A DNA stretch of 64,000 nucleotides from Epichloe hybrida (Eukaryota; Ascomycota; Sordariomycetes; Hypocreales; Clavicipitaceae): positions 1,426,001 through 1,490,000 of the forward strand of contig JAFEKR010000003.1 of NCBI GenBank assembly GCA_019022495.1, in the 5' to 3' direction. Each line of letters starts with the position of its first letter. Within the stretch, counting starts at the first letter, position 1. Positions 20,994 to 34,456 of the stretch are shown in pieces. The notes beneath the pieces are model-generated. The model ran no database searches. It saw nothing but the letters and a program-made list of their open reading frames with translations, and was not told the origin of the DNA. The position numbers and the translations under genes were made by a program.

Positions 20994-23283
20994 CTAGAAC
21001 CTCTCTCTTTTAATATAATTATTAACGTGTAATATTAATCATAGAAATAAAAAAGAAAGGTAAATTAATAATTTAATTAATAGGGGATATAAGGAAAAGA
21101 ACTTATAGCCTATCTTAGTATATAGTAGCTAATAAAAGGGAAATAATAATCTTACTTAGCTTATAAGCCTATATAAGAATAAGTAGATCCCTTCTAAATC
21201 CCTTCTTTCCTTAAAATAATATATATCCTATACTATAGTATATATATAATATCTTCCCCTTTCTAATATAATACCTTTCTTCTCCTATATATTACTACTA
21301 ATTTCTATAGTCTACTAGGAGGGCCTAGTAAGCTAGTATAGCTATAGTTACTAAGGATATTAACTATAAGGGCATAGATCCCTTATGGATTACTATCTTA
21401 TCCCTATAGCTACCCTCCTAGAGGATTATATTTTCTCTTACCACGTATATATTATACATAGGTAACCTATTCCTTTATCTAGATAGTTATCTAGTTAGTT
21501 AAGATAAAGCTTTTAAAGGCCTTATTAGGTAATACCTTTATAAAGGTATTAGCTAGGATATTCTCCTTATTAATCTATTAGATCTTATAGAGTTCTTAGT
21601 GTTTATATAATTATTCAAGAGCTATAATATTAATTATTAGGCATTTTTCTTTTATTATACTAAGCTTAATAAGGTACTTATATAAGAAGTATAAATTTAT
21701 ATATATAATAACTAGGATCTTTAGGAGCTTTAGTTATTTAGTAACTAGGTTTAGAGTTATTATAATTGTATAAGCTATATTAATACTAGCTACTATACTA
21801 TAAACTTCTAAGGTAAGTATGCTTTATATAACTCTTTTACTCTTTATTAAGCTAAAGTATATAATATTACCTTTAATTATAAATTTACTATTAGTATAGT
21901 CCTTATTAGCTAGGATAAGTATATATCCTAGTTATAAAGATAGGTCCTAGTTATTAGTAAATAATTTATTTATAAAAGTAAAGAGCTTTGCTTTCTTAAG
22001 GTCTATTAGGATAAATATTAGGCCTCTTTCTAAGTAATCTATTTACTACTTTAGGTAGTAATTAAGGGCTTTTATATTCTCTAGGGTTAGCTCTTAGTGC
22101 TATGTAATAATAGATAGATTAAAGTAAGCCTCTAGTTAATATATTAAGGTAATATAAGCGCCTTAGGCCCTTTGCTTAACGTATTTATACTTTAAATTAA
22201 TTATTAAAACTAATTCTAACTTATTACTCTATCCCTTTTACTATATCTTAATAGTATTATTCTCTAGTATAATAATGCCTCTATTAAATATAAGGGGATT
22301 ATCCTAGGTTAGGAATTACTTTAGCTTTATATTAAAGCCTATAGTAACTAGTTAAGTCTCTTCCTTCTTAGAGAACTTCTTATCTAATAGGCTAAGGGTA
22401 TTATTAGTTTGTATTTTAATGTATATAAAGTTAGGGCTTTTCTTTGTAGTTATAAGTAAGTAAGGATTATATATAAAGGTTTCTATCTAGAGATTCTCTC
22501 TATAATGCTTATAATACGTAACTTACTAATGCATTCTAGCCTCTACGAGCCTATAGAGGGGCTTTATAACCCTAAAAATTATACTAGGTAAGTAAAGGTG
22601 CTGTATTTAAATAGGCAAGCGCGCTAGGATTAGCTACTTTAGGAATATATAGGCCTATATATATACCTAATAGATATTACGTAGCTAGATAAGGAATTTC
22701 CTTAATCTTGCTAATAGGGCTATCATAAGGATAAGGCGTTAGCTTGCTTATTAAATCATTAGGGCCTATATAAGAATAGCTTGTTTCCCTTTATCCTTAT
22801 ATTCTTAGATTATAAGGCGTGACTTTTTTTAGGGTTCTATTATCTTGCCTTTAATCTTATTAATAATTTAGGAATTAAAGATTTAAATCCTACTATACTT
22901 CTCCTTATTAAACATAATAAATTTAAATATACTTTACTTAATTAGGGCATTAATTTCTACTTTTATTAATAGTTTAAATAGTTTACCTAGGGTCTTAATA
23001 ATTCCTTCCTTATATAGCTTAATTATAAGGGCTAAGTTATTATATTCTTTTGCTAAGAAGGTATTAGTCTCTTAAGGTATTATAGAAGGTTTCTTTCAGG
23101 GCCTTCCATGCCTATACTTTAGTAGTATTACTAGCACTATGTTTTTATCTTAGGCCTCTTACCTTTCCTCCTTTTCCTCTTAACTAGGCTTTACTATCTT
23201 CTTTATACTAGGATTATTATAGTAAGGCTTGACAAAGGTTAACCTAAAGGTCTTTAGGCCCCTAGGTATATTAAGCGTATAGC

Positions 23284-24813
23284 CAGAGCATGTAATGTAA
23301 TGTAATGTAATGTAATAATTGGGGTTTGGATGTAATGTGTAATGTAATGTAATGTAATGTAATGTTAGGGGAAAATAAAAGTGGGGTATATTAAGATCTT
23401 ATAATATTATATGGATTTTTCTTTATTCAGTTAATATTAGTGTTAGTTTAATAACTATTTTAGTTTATTTACTATAAATTATTTAAGTTTCCTTAGTTTT
23501 AGATTCTTAGTTATATATTAGGGTATAGGGTATACTATATAGGTTTAAGAGTATAATAGAAATCCTTGAATTTTGTTCTATATTATACGATTTTAAAATA
23601 CTAATAAATGTAATTTCTAAGATTTAATATTTTATTATTTAACCTAAGTATTTATTTTACTAAATCATACCCTATATATACTTTAAAATTTAATATAAAA
23701 TAATATATTATAAGTCTAAATAATTATATTAAGAACTAATAAGGAAATCTTTAAAAAGCCTATATTATTAAAAGTAAATTAATTTAAGATAAAATCTAAA
23801 ATCTAATTTTATAAAGTTAATAAATAAATATTATACTTTTTAAAATAAAAGTTTATTTCTTTTTAGTAAAGGAATTAAAAAAGCTTATAAGTAATATAGG
23901 TTTATAAGAATTTAAAGCTATAAAATAATAATATAGTTTATTTAAAGTATAAATAAAAATTAAGTATATAATAAGGTTTATTTATAATATAATTAACTTT
24001 TTTATAGCTTATTTACCTAGTTATATATAATTTTATTTTAAATAAAAGGTATTTTCTAGAGTAAGTTTAAAAGTAAGTCTAAAGTAAGTCTTACTAATTA
24101 TAGTACTAACTTCTTAATAGCTTATTTACTTAGATATATATGATTTTCTCTTAAAAAGAAAGTATATATAAAAGTGGGTCTTACTAATAATACTATTAAC
24201 TTCTTTATAGCTTATTAGCTTAAATATTTATGATTTTCTCTTAAAAAGGAAGTATATATAAAAGTAGGTCTAAAGTAAGTCTTACTAATAATACTATTAA
24301 CTTCTTTATAGCTTATTAGCTTAGATATATATGATTTTCTCTTGAAAAGATAGTATACTTAAAAGTAAGTCTAAAGTAAGTCTAAAGTAAGTCTAACTAA
24401 TAATAGTATTAACTTCTTTATAGCTTATTTACTTAAATATATATAATTTTCTATTAAAAAAAGTATACTTAAAAGTAAGTTTTTAATATTTTTCTAAGAC
24501 ATAAGCTTAAAAAGTAAGTTTTATTAGTTTTATAAGTTATAATTAAGATTAGTATAGTAATTTAACCTTAATCTATATTTTTAGAAACCTAATATATACT
24601 TTTCTAATTATTTAAGTTATTTCTTACTATTAATTTCTAATTACTTAACCTAAATATTAAAAAATAAAAAATAATTACATTTAATTACAAATAATTACAT
24701 GTAATGTAATGTAATGTGTGAAAGGGGGGTGTAATGTAATGTAATGTAATGTGTAATAATTACATTACATTACAAACATTACACAATGTAATGTAATGTA
24801 ATGTAATGCTCTG
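23284..24813 (+). mobile_element. Non-autonomous hAT-like element (hAT-1)
   Basis: This 1,530-base insertion in Copia A is flanked by a perfect 8-base duplication, CGTATAGC (23276-23283 and 24814-24821). Its termini are CAGAGCAT and its reverse complement, and 8-base duplications with CAGAG ends are typical of the hAT superfamily. Both ends carry TAATG pentamer arrays. The interior holds a roughly 100-base tandem repeat (24,000-24,480). No transposase frame is visible, so it relied on an enzyme supplied in trans. Confidence 0.8.
24000..24480. repeat. Tandem repeat of about 80-115 bases inside hAT-1
   Basis: About five degenerate units each contain a T-T-A-T-A-G-C-T-T-A-T-T segment, a GATTTTCTCTTAAAAAG-like segment and an AAGTRRGTCTTACTAA-like segment. 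Spacing between like segments varies from about 80 to 115 bases. Related units occur in the other hAT-like elements of the window. Confidence 0.65.
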
Positions 24814-24907
24814 CGTATAGCTCTCTCTAGTTATTACTAGTAGCTTATATAGGCCTACCTATCCCTTACTTTCTTGCTAGACTTAGACCTTTAATCTAAG
24901 TAGTAAG

Positions 24908-25197
24908 TGTTAGTATCACAGGGTATTGAATTCAATGCAATAAGGTTGTGAGCCCGAAGAATAGTATTATTATTGATTATCTATTCTAGGCTGCGTTGTG
25001 TGTGTATGTAAAAAGAGAAGTCAAAAGCTAGAATCTGTAATAATAAAAGAGAAAGAGGGCCGTGTATTTAGGGCCTTACATTTCCTAGCTAATTAACAGG
25101 CTAGGTTACAGGTTATGTGTAGGGCCCGCGCGTGGCCTAAGCTTTTGCTAGGTAATTATAGCTATAACACGCGATTAATATTACATTTATTCTAACA
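24908..25197 (-). mobile_element. Copia B 3' LTR
   Basis: This LTR is 290 bases, TGTTAGTATCACAGGG to TCTAACA. The left duplication GTAAG is at 24903-24907. Its right end is more RIPed than the partner at 38044-38333. Confidence 0.85.
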
Positions 25198-27319
25198 CTA
25201 AAACCTCTCTCTTTTAATATAATTATTAACGCGTAATATTAATTATAGAAATAAAAAAGAAAGGTAAATTAATAATTTAATTAATAGGGGGTATAGGGAA
25301 AAGGGCTTATAGCCTATCTTAGTGTGTAGTAGCTAATAAAAGGGAAATAATAATCTTACTTAGCCTATAAGCCTATATAAGGATAAGTAAATCCCTTCTA
25401 AATCCCTTCTTTTCCTTAAATTAATATATATCCTACACTATAGCGTATATATAATATCTTCCCCCTTCTAATATAATACCTTTCTCCTCCTATATACTAC
25501 TACTAATTTCTATAGTTTACTAGGAGGGCCTAGTAAGCTAGTATAGCTATAGCTACTAGGGATATTAACTATAAGGGCGTAAATCCCTTATGTATTACTA
25601 TTTGATCCCTATAGCTACCCTTCTAGAGAATTACCTTTCCTCTTACTACATATATATTATACATAAGTAACCTATCCCTTTATTTAAATAGTTATCTAGT
25701 TAGTTAAGATAAAGCTCTTAAGGGCCTTATTAGGTAATGCTTTTATAAAGGTATTAGCTAGGTTATTCTCCTTATTAATCTATTAGATCTTATAGAGTTC
25801 TTAGTGTTTATATAATTATTAAAGAGCTATAATATTAATTATTAAGCGTTTCTCTTTTATTATACTAAGCTTAATAAGGTACTTATATAAGAAGTATAAA
25901 TCTATATATATAATAACTAGGATCTTTAGGAGCTTTAGTTATTTAGTAACTAGGTTTAGGGTTATTATAATTATATAAGCTATATTAACACTAGCTACTA
26001 TACTATAGACCTCTAAGGTAAGTATATTTTACATAACTCTTTTACTCTTTATTAAGCTAAAGTATATAATATTACCTTTAATAGTAAATTTACTATTAGT
26101 GTAATCCTTATTAGCTAGGATAAGTATATATCCTAGTTAGAAGAATAGGTCCTAGTTATTAGTAAATAATTTATTTCTAAAGGTAGAGAGCTTTGCGTTC
26201 TTAAGGTTAATTAGGATAAATATTAGGTCTCTTTCTAGGTAATCTATTTACTACTTTAGGTAGTAATTAAGGGCTTTTATATTCTCTAGGGTTAGCTCTT
26301 AGTACTATGTAATAATAGATAGATTAAAGTAAGCCTCTAGTTAGTATATTAAGATAATATAAGCGCCTTAGGCCCTTTGCTTAATGTATTTATGCTTTAA
26401 ATTAATTATTAGAACTAATTCTAACTTATTACTCTATCCCTTTTACTATATCTTAATAGTATTATTCTCTAGTATAATAATACCTCTATTAAACATAAGG
26501 GGATTATCCTAGGTTAGGAATTACTTTAGCTTTATATTAAAGCCTATAGTAACTAGTTAAGTCTCTTCCTTCTTAGAGAACTTCTTATCTAATAGGCTAA
26601 GGGTATTATTAGTTTATATTCTAATATATATAAAGTTAGGGCTTTCCTTTATAGTTATAAGCAAGTAAGGATTATATATAGAGGTTTCTATCTAGAGGTT
26701 CTCTTCATAATACTTATAATATGTAACTTACTAATACATTCTAGCCTTTGTAAGTCCGTAAAGGGGCTTTATAACCCTAAAAATTATGCTAGGCAAGTAA
26801 AGGTGCTATATTTAAATTAGTAAGCGTGCTAGGATTAGCCTCTCTAGGAATATATAAGCCTATATATACGCCTAATAGATATCATATAGCTAGATAAGGA
26901 ATTTCCTTAATCTTGCTAATAGGGCTATTATAAGGATAAGACATTAGCTTGCTTATTAAATTATTAAGGCCTATGTTAGAATAGCCTGTTTCCCTTTATC
27001 CTTATATCCTTAGAGCATAAGGCATGACTTTTTATAGGGTTTTGTTATCTTACCTTTAATCTTATTAATAATTTAGGAATTAAAGATTTAAATCCTACTA
27101 TACTTCTCCTTATTAAATATAATAAATTTAAATATACCTTACTTAATTAAGGTATTAATTTCTACTTTTATTAACTATTTAAAAGGTTTACCTAGGGTCC
27201 TAATAACTCCTTCCTTATATAGCTTAATAGTAAGGGCTAAGTTACTATATTCTTTTGCTAATAGGAAACTATTAGTCTCTTAAGGTATTATAGGAGGGTT
27301 TTTTAAGGTCTCCTATGCC

Positions 27320-27717
27320 CAGAGCTTTGTACTACACTACATCTTGTAGTTTTTTTTTTTCTAACAAATAATTCATATCTAATCTTAGAAAATATATAGA
27401 GATATAAAACTTTGATTTTTAAATAGATAACTCAAAAACTACAGTGTAGTTATATATAAAAGTGGGTCCTTAGGCCGCAAATTAGAAAAACTACATTTTA
27501 CTACATTTTAGTACTAAAAAAATACTACAAATGTAGTATTTGTGATTTGTGGAGCGAGGGCCCACTCTTAGACCCACCTATATATATAGTATTTTTCTTA
27601 GAATCTTCTTCTATAAGATCACGTGATTTTTAGGATAATAACTTTAATTATAAGCCAGATACAAAAATAAATAGAAATACTACAAGAAATACTACACTAC
27701 ACGAGTGCAAAGCTCTG
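27320..27717 (+). mobile_element. Non-autonomous hAT-like MITE (hAT-2)
   Basis: This 398-base element is flanked by a perfect 8-base duplication, CCTATGCC (27312-27319 and 27718-27725). Its termini are CAGAGCTTTGTACTACACTA and the reverse complement of CAGAGCTTTGCACTCGTGTA, and both ends are rich in CTACA/TGTAG repeats. The interior has an AAAGTGGGTCC motif near 27,455 and its complement near 27,570, so long parts may fold back. It carries no open frame. Confidence 0.85.
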
Positions 27718-28053
27718 CCTATGCCTACGCTTTAGTAGTATTACTAGCACTATATTCTTATCTTAGGCCTCTTACTCTTTCTCCTTTTTCTTTTTACTAG
27801 GCTTTACTATTTTCTCTATACTAGGATTATTATAGTAAGGCTTAATAAAGGTTAACCTAAAGGTCTTTAGGCCCTTAGGTATATTAAGTATATAGCTCTC
27901 TCTAGTTATTATTAGTAGCTTACATAGGCTTACCTATCCCTTACTTTCTTACTAGACTTAGACCTTTAATCTAAGTAGCAAGTTAAGGGTCTTTAAGGTA
28001 TCTAGGCTATTATATTTAGTAAGGGCCTTATTAACCTTCCTAATAGTATAGAG

Positions 28054-31000
28054 CAAGGATTAACTATACTAGGCTTCGAACCTTCGCACAAACTTCCGCA
28101 CCGCTCTAAAGGTCCGGAATCGCCTCTAAAATACAAACCACATTAATATTTAAATTACTTGCCTCCGTTTACCCCCCCCTATAATATTATATTATAATAA
28201 AGCTAGTAGTAGGAGTGCGAATATACTAATAGTAATTAACTTAGGAGAAAGGGGGCTAGCACAAAGCTACTATTACCTAAACATAGGAATAGGATAGTTT
28301 AACATTTAGAGCGGTAAGAATAACCCTATAATAGACTAGAACTAATTTAAATATCTAGATAATATAAAATACTATAATAAAATCATAAGCCTTATCCCTA
28401 GTAATAAAGTTACTTAGGTATAGTGTATTACTAAAGCTATTACTAGATAGGTAGTAAACCACGCCTAAGCTAAAGCAAAGGTAATAAACTATAATAATAG
28501 TAATATCCATACTATTAAAGAAGCCCTTAAATAAGCCCTTAAAGAGGCTATTAAAGAAGAAGCTAAAGAAAGTAACACTTTAACCTAAGTAAGCATTACC
28601 ACTAGCCTAGCCCCTAAGCAAATAAATAGCTTACCTCCCCCCCTCTAGATCCCTAGTAAATAGGACTAAGAGGTACTTATTAAAGGGAATACTATTTAGG
28701 AATTACTCTAGTCTAGGGGCATGGAAGATATAGTAATAGTAGTAAATAAAGCTATAGGCTAGACTATAGTAGTAGTAGCTAGAAGACTCCCTAGTAAGGA
28801 CATAATTATTACCTTTAAAGGAAATACTACCTAATATAAAGAAAACTAAAAATAGATTACTAAAGCATTTAGGCTAGAGGTAACCCTTTACTATTATATA
28901 CTTAGCATTATTATTAAAGGATTCCTAACTAAACACACCTCTCTTAAGAACTTAGTAATAGAAATTAGAAAGGCTAATAAGGTAAATATAGTAAAGGCAA
29001 TAGTAAAATAACCCTAGGGTAAAGGCACCTAAAGAACTACTCTAATACTAGGCTTAGCTAAAGTAAAAGATACTAATAAGATATACTAAGATAGTATAGT
29101 CTTTAAAGCAAAGCTTTTCTAAACTAAACTATATAATAAAACTCTATAACCCTAATAGTACTATAATTACTTCTAAACTAGCTATATAGCTAAGTTCTAT
29201 AAGGTAATACTAAGGTATAGCAAGTGCGAAGCTAGCTATTATAAGAATAGAGAGTTCTCTTGCCTAGCAAAAGATAGATAGGTAAAAGAGAACTATATCC
29301 TATACTCTAGACTATACCTAGCCTAGTTAAGGGACTATCCTATCCTAAAAGAGAAGTAAAATACTACTAGAGTAAGATATCTTAAATAGCCCTCTTACTT
29401 TACTACCCGCTCCCTAAGTAGAGGCTTAACTATACCTTATAAGAGACCTAGTATAGCAGCGGAACTTATTATTATAGTAAGTAAAAAGAGAGAATACCTT
29501 ATAAATACAGAATAAAGCGCTAAATAACTAAGATTAGGAAGTATTAGATAGTACGTAAAGTAACTTAAAGCTAGAATAAAGCTAGCATAAGATAGTAGTA
29601 ACTAATAACCCCCCTAATTAATATAATAATATTATAAGTCCTTTTCTAGAATATAAATAAAAAGAATAAACTAGTATATATAGCGCTCCATTACTAGACT
29701 AATATAGATGTGATTATAATCTAAGAATAGAAACACATAAGAAACCTATAGCCCCTAGCACTAGGCCTTGCCTAGTTCTAACTTATATATTATAATAGAC
29801 ATAACGTAGTATATATAAATAAGAAACATAAAGTAGGGTTATAGTTAGCCTAGGGAGGGACTAACTAGTTGCTAGTAAAGCTATAAGGAGTTAATATTTA
29901 CTCCCTTTACTTAGAGAGATATAGTAATAACTAGAACACCCCTATTTATATAATTAACCTAGAGAAGCCCTATAACTAAAGTGTATTTATAAGTAACTTT
30001 AACTAAAAGCACCCCCTTTAGGATAAGCTAGATAGGAAAACTAATAAAGTAAATAAACTACTAGAGTTTATAGACTAATAAAGGCTTAGACTTATTATAC
30101 CCTAGGGTAAGCCTATAAGATAATATAAAGATAATAGAGATAGCACTATTAATCTAGTATAAGCTACGCTAGATATTAGAGTCTACTATAAAGGTACTAA
30201 AGATATCCCTAGATTTAACTATATCCTATAACTAATTAGTATTTTTAATAAATAATAGGAAGCTATCCCCTAGGTCCTTAGATATATATAGGGAGCTATA
30301 AACTAACTACACGTAAAAGCAAAGGCTATGATTAAACTCTAGCCTAAGAACACGCTAGACCTATATAATAAAGAGGGAATAGATAACTATATAATATAGC
30401 TTATTATAAGCCTATAATAGATTATAGATAAGGTAGTCCTAAAGAAGGCCTAGGGACTCCCTAGCCTAGAGGTATAGTAATTAAGGAAAGCCTAAGAGTT
30501 AGTTAGTAAAGCAAGGTAAGCTAAGAGATAATAAAGACACTAGAGGACTAATATAAACTAGTAAGCCTATACTAAGGTAAATAAGGACTAAGAATATATT
30601 ATAAAGGAAGAGAAAAGAAACATATAGAGGGATATATTATAAAAGGCTAATGTATAGGAAAAAGATAAAGGGGTTTAGAGGCTTAAGAGATAGGCCTAGC
30701 TTTATAGCTAGGCCCCCCTAGAGCTCCCTAGACTCCCTAAGCTAGAAAGAAGTAAAAATAACCCTAACCTAGCTACTATATATAATAATAAGGCTAGCGT
30801 ACTAGCATAAAGATTTTTCCCTAAGCTAATAGTAAACCTCTTATATATACTAGACCTCTCCTTCCTAGAGCTAGAAAACACACTATTACTAAACAAAGAA
30901 TAATTTAGGTAAGAGAAAATTAATAATATCCTAGTAAATATAGCTAGTTAGAAGGCACTAGGGGATAATAAACTCCTTGCAGGCCTTATTAAAGCCTATA

Positions 31001-33258
31001 ATAACCTAGCTAAAGATACTATATCTAGGCTCCTAAATATAGTCCTAGAAATAGGATACTTCCTAGCCCACTTCTAAACTATAAGGGTAGTAATAATTAG
31101 GAAACCTAGTAAAACTACTAAGGAAATAAGAAAAGCTAATGTATAAAGACTAATCTTACTACTTAATATAGTAGGAAAGATTATAGAAGTAGTAATAGTA
31201 AAGTAACTTATAGCCTTTACTAAGGTAAAGGGGCTACTCCCTAAACTCTAGATAGATAATAGGATAAATAGATTAATAAAAACTATAATAAGAGTCCTTA
31301 TTAAGTGCGTTAGGGAGGCCTAGGGTAGGGGTAGTATTACCTTACTAGCGCAAATAGATATATCTTTAGTGTTTAATAGAGTTAGCTACCTATACCTAAT
31401 ATACTTACTTATAAAGATAGGAGTCTTACAATAGCTAATAGTAGTAATATAAAGCTTCCTTATAGATAGAATAAGCTAGCTTAGCTTTAATAAAGGACTT
31501 TTTAAACTATTTATAATTAAGGCTAGTACCTTATAAGGTTTACCTCTCTCCCTAATTCTCTTCTTACTTTACTTAGTAAAGCTCTATATTCACCTCTAGG
31601 CTATTCTAGGCATAGTAGCTATAGGATTTACAAATAATATAAACATAGTAACCTTTAGTAAGAATATAATATAGACCTAGAGGAGACTAGAAGCTATATA
31701 GAAGATCTATAAGGAATAGGTAAAGTAAGTAGGAGTTAAGTTTAACCTAGCTAAAACTAAACTTATACACTTTAGTAAGTCTTATAGACCTCCCTAGGCT
31801 AGAGTCTAACTTAGAGTAAAGAAAATAGCGCTTATAAAATTATATAGATTCCTAGGAGTATAAGTTAATAGAAAACTTAACTAGAGCGCCTATAGAAATA
31901 TCCTTAAGGGTAAGTTAGCCTAGTAGTAGCTTACACTCTCTAAGCTAGTGGTATTAGCCTAGGGATATAGCTTTAGAGATACTAGACTTCTATATATATA
32001 AGTAGTCTAGCCTATCCTTACCTATAGAGTAAGCGCTTACTATACCCTTACTAAGAAAGGAGGAAAGCTAAGAGAAGTAGTAAAAAGCTTTATAGTAAAT
32101 TAATTAGCCTACTTCCGGATTATTATAGGGGCGTTTAAGGCCATACCTATTACATAACTAAAGGTTAAGACTTACGTCCCCCCCCTTAACCTTTACTTAA
32201 ATAAGATAAAGCAGAGGTTTAAAGATAGAATTATTAATAGCAGGATAGCAAGGATAATCTAAGCTATAGCTAACTTAGTTATAATAGTACTACACTATAG
32301 AAGAAAACCCCTACCTATTAATAATAAGCTAGATGTGGATATAGATAAGGAATAGAAGAAATATTAGGAGAACTAGCATAATAAGGAGAGGCTAGCCTAG
32401 AGTAGACGCATTAGAGAACTAACTAAAGACTAACCACCCTCCTATAACCTAAAGGAAATCCAGGAATTTTACACTAATATAGACAAGCATATCTCTTTAA
32501 TAATTATCTAACTATATATAGGAAAGATAAGCCTAAATAAGTTCCTATTCTAAAGAAAGGTTCCTAGGGTGGTTTCGCCCCTATATAGCTACGGTTAAGC
32601 TATAGAAGACTAATACCACATACTAGTTAATTATAGCAAATACAACTATAGGCAACCTTAGCAGCGATAGCTTACTAACGCATAGGAGGCGAGGCTAGCC
32701 CTGAACGAACCTTAAAAAGCAAAATATTTAGCTAAATAGTTCCTTAGCATAAGACAACTCTAATATTACTCGTTAGCATAGGAGCTAGCTATAAGACAGC
32801 TTAGAATACCTCCAGACCTAGGCTAACTTTGTTAATAGATGGAAGACCTCCTGATTATAAATCTAGCATAGGGGACGGAACGGATAGTGTAGGCACGGAG
32901 GCAGGCTAGGGGAGGGACTAAGTAAATTAATGCTACAAATCCAAATTCACTCTACCCTAGCCTAAAGTAGAGAGACTTAGGACAGATATATTATTGCACT
33001 AGAACAGGACTAGAAGGGGCTTATTTCACATATTTTTCCTTTCTTTTTTCTTTTTAATAGGATAAGGCTAGCATAAGCTAGTAATAAATACCTATAACAG
33101 GAAACACACTAAGCGGCGTAGACTTATAATAGGGCTAGCGCTGGCCTGTACACAAACGCAAGGGGGTTTTTCTTCCTAGTATAGGGTTTTCCCTTTTGAC
33201 TTAGTAGTAGGAGTACTAGTAATAGCCATCTATAGAGCTAACTAGCGTAAATAATATA
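28054..33258 (+). mobile_element. LINE-like (Tad/I type) non-LTR retrotransposon, copy 2, RIP-degraded
   Basis: This 5,205-base element is flanked by TAATAGTATAGAG on both sides (28041-28053 and 33259-33271), a 13-base duplication in Copia B.

On the + strand, a gag-like region ends in remnants of zinc knuckles near 29,150-29,330. An endonuclease-like region follows at about 29,640-30,330. Reverse transcriptase spans about 30,930-31,880: a G-K-I-I-E-V-V segment, an I-D-I-S-L-V-F-N segment, G-L-P-L-S-L-I-L-F and G-F-T-N-N-I. The last is the expected F-x-D-D motif with both aspartates changed to asparagine by G-to-A. There is no poly(A); the 3' end is AAATAATATA. Compared with copy 1 it lacks about 1.35 kb near 32,935. 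Confidence 0.85.
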
Positions 33259-33904
33259 TAATAGTATAGAGCCTCTTAATCTCTTTAGTAGCCTTCTATA
33301 CTATAATTATATACTATATAATATTAGGTAATAGTAGGGATTTATTTATTATATATAAGTAAGCTCTAAAGATAAGGAGGGTTAGAATAAGGCTATTAGG
33401 GCTTATAGTGTTATTTAAGGCCTTTATTACTATTTATAAGGTAATAGGTTTAGGTGTTATAGGATATTTATACCTAATTATATTATAAGCCTTTTAGAGT
33501 AGCTTATAATACCTTTTAACCTTTCTAATACTATAGTATACCTTAATAGGGACTTCCTTAATTAAAATTAATATTAAAGCTATAAATTATCTAAATTTAT
33601 TACTATAGAAGTTTATTCTAGTGTCTATAGTAATAAAATCTAGAGGGCCTAGATTAGCATTAATCTAGTATATCTAGAGGGCTTCCTAGGTTGTTTTTAT
33701 AGAGATATCTTTAAGGAATTTTACTACGTTAAACGCTATAGCTATATCTATAGCATAGAGTATAAGGTAGTTACTATTAAGGTAGAAAATATTTACTATT
33801 ACTTTATTATTAAAGCTATACTTATCCTTAAGGGTAAATTTAAAGTAATTAAGGCTATTTACATTTTGTCAAGCGGAAAACAACACCCCAAAAGACAGGG
33901 CATA

Positions 33905-34456
33905 CAGTAAATCTCGGCTGCAACAATGTTGATCTCGTATCCAGGGTGGAGCCTCTGAGTCTAGATTAGGCAGGCGGTAAAGAATCTTAGCATATGCTTA
34001 GCATATGCTAAGCATATGCTAAAGACCACAGTGTATTAGTGCGAAGTTCATCAAATCGTTAAATCGTCAAATTATCAAATCATTAATCAATTTGTTAATC
34101 AATTTGTTAATCAAATCGTCAATCAATTCGTCAATCAATTCGTCAATCAATTCGTCAATCAATTCGTCAATCAATTCGTCAATCAATTCGTCAATCAATT
34201 CGTCAATCAATTTGTTAATCAATTTGTCAATAGTTAATCAATTTGCTAGTTATAGGGGCTATAGGTAGTATATGCCCTATAATATAGTGCTATAACTTTA
34301 CATATGCTAGGCATATGCTAGGCATATGCTGCCCTATTATATAATTTATACTATACGTTAGCATATGCCTAGCATATGCCTCGCATATGCTATTCTGCCC
34401 GTCACAAGGCCCCACCCTGGATACGAGATCAACTTTGTTGCAGCCGAGATTTACTG
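33905..34456. mobile_element. TA-flanked MITE of Tc1/mariner-pogo type
   Basis: This 552-base element has 45-base terminal inverted repeats with one mismatch (33905-33949 against 34412-34456), starting CAGTAAATCTCGGCTGCAAC. It is flanked by TA on both sides (33903-33904, 34457-34458). CAGT ends with a TA duplication are typical of the Tc1/mariner superfamily, including fungal Fot1/pogo elements. There is no transposase. Inside are a 12-base tandem array and several AGCATATGCT palindromes. CpA sites are intact, so it is young or was too short for RIP. Confidence 0.8.
34100..34215. repeat. 12-base tandem array (CAATTCGTCAAT) inside the MITE
   Basis: About nine or ten near-identical units of TCAATTCGTCAA run head to tail. 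Edge units vary to TTTGTTAATCAA. The array sits in the middle of the inverted-repeat element. Confidence 0.85.

Noticed and set aside
28054..28120. tRNA-like TTCGAACC near the LINE 5' end
   Set aside because: No cloverleaf can be built around it and no acceptor pairing was seen. It is part of the LINE 5' leader.
30708..30896. 62-codon - strand frame within LINE copy 2
   Set aside because: Shadow frame opposite the + strand reverse transcriptase region of a degraded element.
34030..34240. CRISPR-like regular repeats
   Set aside because: Units are 12 bases, directly adjacent and without spacers, within a eukaryotic inverted-repeat element. It is a tandem array.
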